A stretch of DNA of 64,000 bases from contig NZ_AXBE01000012.1 of assembly GCF_000473165.1 (NCBI RefSeq), positions 45,644 through 109,643 of the forward strand, read 5' to 3'. The notes beneath the pieces are model-generated. The model was not told where the DNA came from. It saw only the letters and a list, made by a program, of their open reading frames with translations, and searched no databases. The translations under genes and the position numbers were made by a program. Of the stretch, positions 62,768 through 64,000 are shown piece by piece. Each line of letters begins with the position of its first letter. Within the stretch, counting starts at the first letter, position 1. The DNA comes from Leisingera aquimarina DSM 24565 (GTDB lineage Bacteria > Pseudomonadota > Alphaproteobacteria > Rhodobacterales > Rhodobacteraceae).

Positions 62768-63913
62768 TCAGGCGCGGGCCCGCTTGCGTTGCGGGTCTAT
62801 GAAGGGAATGTCCGAGACGGTGGCGCCGAGGCGCTTCATCCGCCCGTCGAGCTGGCCGATTTCCAGCCGGGCGCCGTTCTCCGCGTGCTCGACGTTCAGC
62901 CGGGCGATGGCGATGGCGTGCTCCAGCGAGGGCGAGCGGGTGGCGGAGGTCACCGTGCCCACCTGCCGCTCGCCGTCATAGACGGGGCTGCCGTGCAGCG
63001 GCACGTCGTTGCAGCCCAGCAAAAGCCCCTTCAGCGCCCGGCGCGGCTCGCGCGTGTTGCGCTCCAGCGCCGCCTTGCCAGTAAAAGAGGGCTTAGTCAG
63101 GTCGACGGCAAAGCCCAGCCCCGCCTCGAACGCATCCACACCCGGTGCGAACTCCGCGTTGGCGGCGGCCAGCCCGGCCTCGATCCGAATGATCTCCAGC
63201 GCGGCAGAGCCCATCGGGGTGATTCCGAACTCCTCGCCCGCTTCGATCACTGCGTCCCAGATCGTGAGAGCATCGGCCTTGGAGCAGAATATCTCGTAAC
63301 CCAGTTCCCCGGTGTATCCGGAGCGGGACAGCATGAAGGGCGCACCCTCCCGGTCGTTCAGCCGCGCCACTGTCACGCCGAACCATTTCAGCTGGTCCAG
63401 CTGCGGCACATGCGGCTGCGTAAAGGCGATTTTGCGCAGCAGGTCCCGCGACTTGGGTCCCTGGATCGCCAGATTGGGCATCGCACCGCGCATGTCGTGG
63501 ATGCGCACCTGCAGCCCCATCTGCTGTGCCAATGCCTCCAGCACCCTCCCGCTTTCCTCCGAGCCGCAGCACCAGCGGAACAGGTCCGGGGCCAGCCGGA
63601 ACAGGGTGCCATCGTCGATCACCGTGCCAGCCTCGTCGCACATCAAGGTGTAGGAGCCGCGCCAGACCGCCAGCTTGGCCACGTTGCGGGTGGTGGCCTG
63701 TTGCAGCAGCACCTCGGCATCGGGTCCGGCAATGTCGTATTTGCGCAGCCCGCTCATGTCCTGCACGGTCACCGCGTTGCGGCAGGCCCAGTATTCGCCG
63801 GTGGTGCCATGCGAGGGAAAGCTCACCGGCGCCCAGAGGTCGCGGGCCGGCGCGAAATGCTGGGTCAGCGGCTCAAGCCGGTCATGAAAGGCGGAGTTCT
63901 GGCTGATCGACAT
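62768..63913 (-). CDS. GcvT-family aminomethyltransferase/demethylase
   Basis: The 381-aa protein has the glycine-cleavage T fold that moves a methyl or methylene group to tetrahydrofolate. Characteristic segments are CRNAVTVQDMSGLRKYDIAG, NLAIQGPKSRDLLRKIAFTQ, FMLSRSGYTGELGYEIFCSK (folate-site region) and IRIEAGLAAANAEFAPGVDA, with the barrel domain RRALKGLLLGCNDVPLHGSP at the end. It heads a run with proX-proV-proW, so it likely demethylates an imported betaine-type compound rather than serving the glycine cleavage complex. The start at 63913 (MSISQNSAF) follows AAAAGGAAG; the frame stays open to the window edge. Confidence 0.85.
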   Translation of the reverse strand: MSISQNSAFHDRLEPLTQHFAPARDLWAPVSFPSHGTTGEYWACRNAVTVQDMSGLRKYDIAGPDAEVLLQQATTRNVAKLAVWRGSYTLMCDEAGTVIDDGTLFRLAPDLFRWCCGSEESGRVLEALAQQMGLQVRIHDMRGAMPNLAIQGPKSRDLLRKIAFTQPHVPQLDQLKWFGVTVARLNDREGAPFMLSRSGYTGELGYEIFCSKADALTIWDAVIEAGEEFGITPMGSAALEIIRIEAGLAAANAEFAPGVDAFEAGLGFAVDLTKPSFTGKAALERNTREPRRALKGLLLGCNDVPLHGSPVYDGERQVGTVTSATRSPSLEHAIAIARLNVEHAENGARLEIGQLDGRMKRLGATVSDIPFIDPQRKRARA

Positions 63914-64000
63914 CGGGGCGTCTTCCTTTTCGCGGTAGGCAACGGCACGGCGCAGGGGTGTTTCGGGGCGGTAGATGCGCACATGCACATCCGTCGGGTT

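Overview
The window reads as part of a Rhodobacterales (Roseobacter-group) alphaproteobacterial replicon. This is inferred from the high GC content, the nasTS-nrtABC-nirBD-nasA-cobA order, a GntR/acnB pair and a betaine ABC transporter next to a GcvT-like demethylase. I cannot tell from sequence alone whether it is chromosome or plasmid. Host-like genes lie at about 2.8-21 kb and 58.4-64 kb. Between and around them are transposon debris, an intact-ended Tn3-family transposon and a catabolic island.

Layout. 1-2.5 kb: an IS3-type element inserted into an IS110-type transposase, followed by a broken IS1182-type transposase that carries two small hairpin insertions. 2.8-15.3 kb: a complete nitrate assimilation locus. 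It has a NasT/NasS sensor pair, a leader with a hexaloop hairpin and a terminator, the uptake transporter NrtABC, nitrite reductase NirBD, nitrate reductase NasA and the siroheme enzyme CobA. 15.3-21 kb: IS5 remnant, DUF2189 membrane protein, GntR regulator divergent from acnB. 21-23.8 kb: LysE remnant, an intact IS1111-group transposase, and an istA/IS110 chimeric ORF.

23,812-36,202: a 12.4 kb Tn3-family transposon with 38-bp inverted repeats and a 5-bp TATAT target duplication, inserted into an IS21 istA gene whose two halves lie on either side. Its cargo is a DNA-repair set (vsr, ogt, alkB) and an AraC-controlled five-gene operon (MFS exporter, C-S lyase-like enzyme, aromatic-amino-acid-type decarboxylase, 2OG-Fe(II) oxygenase, EamA exporter). 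The tnpA gene is frameshifted by an exact 10-bp tandem duplication.

36.6-58.2 kb: a catabolic island built around a soluble di-iron monooxygenase of the propane/acetone (MimABCD/PrmABCD) type. It encodes hydroxylase alpha, reductase, hydroxylase beta, coupling protein, amidohydrolase, DUF59 protein, a specialised GroEL, a Zn-alcohol dehydrogenase, a VOC protein, a Tat-exported small subunit plus GMC oxidoreductase, and KatG. The island carries its own short sigma54 (RpoN paralogue) and an AcoR/MimR-like sigma54 activator with GAFTGA. A -24/-12 promoter and upstream TGTAACG motifs precede the hydroxylase gene. A set of unrecognised genes (a 96-aa protein, a WD40-like propeller, a 59-aa protein and two minus-strand proteins) lies next to rpoN.

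58.4-64 kb: a truncated HAD phosphatase marks the right edge of the island. It is followed on the minus strand by a gcvT-like gene and proX-proV-proW for betaine/choline-type solute uptake. No tRNA, rRNA or CRISPR was recognised.
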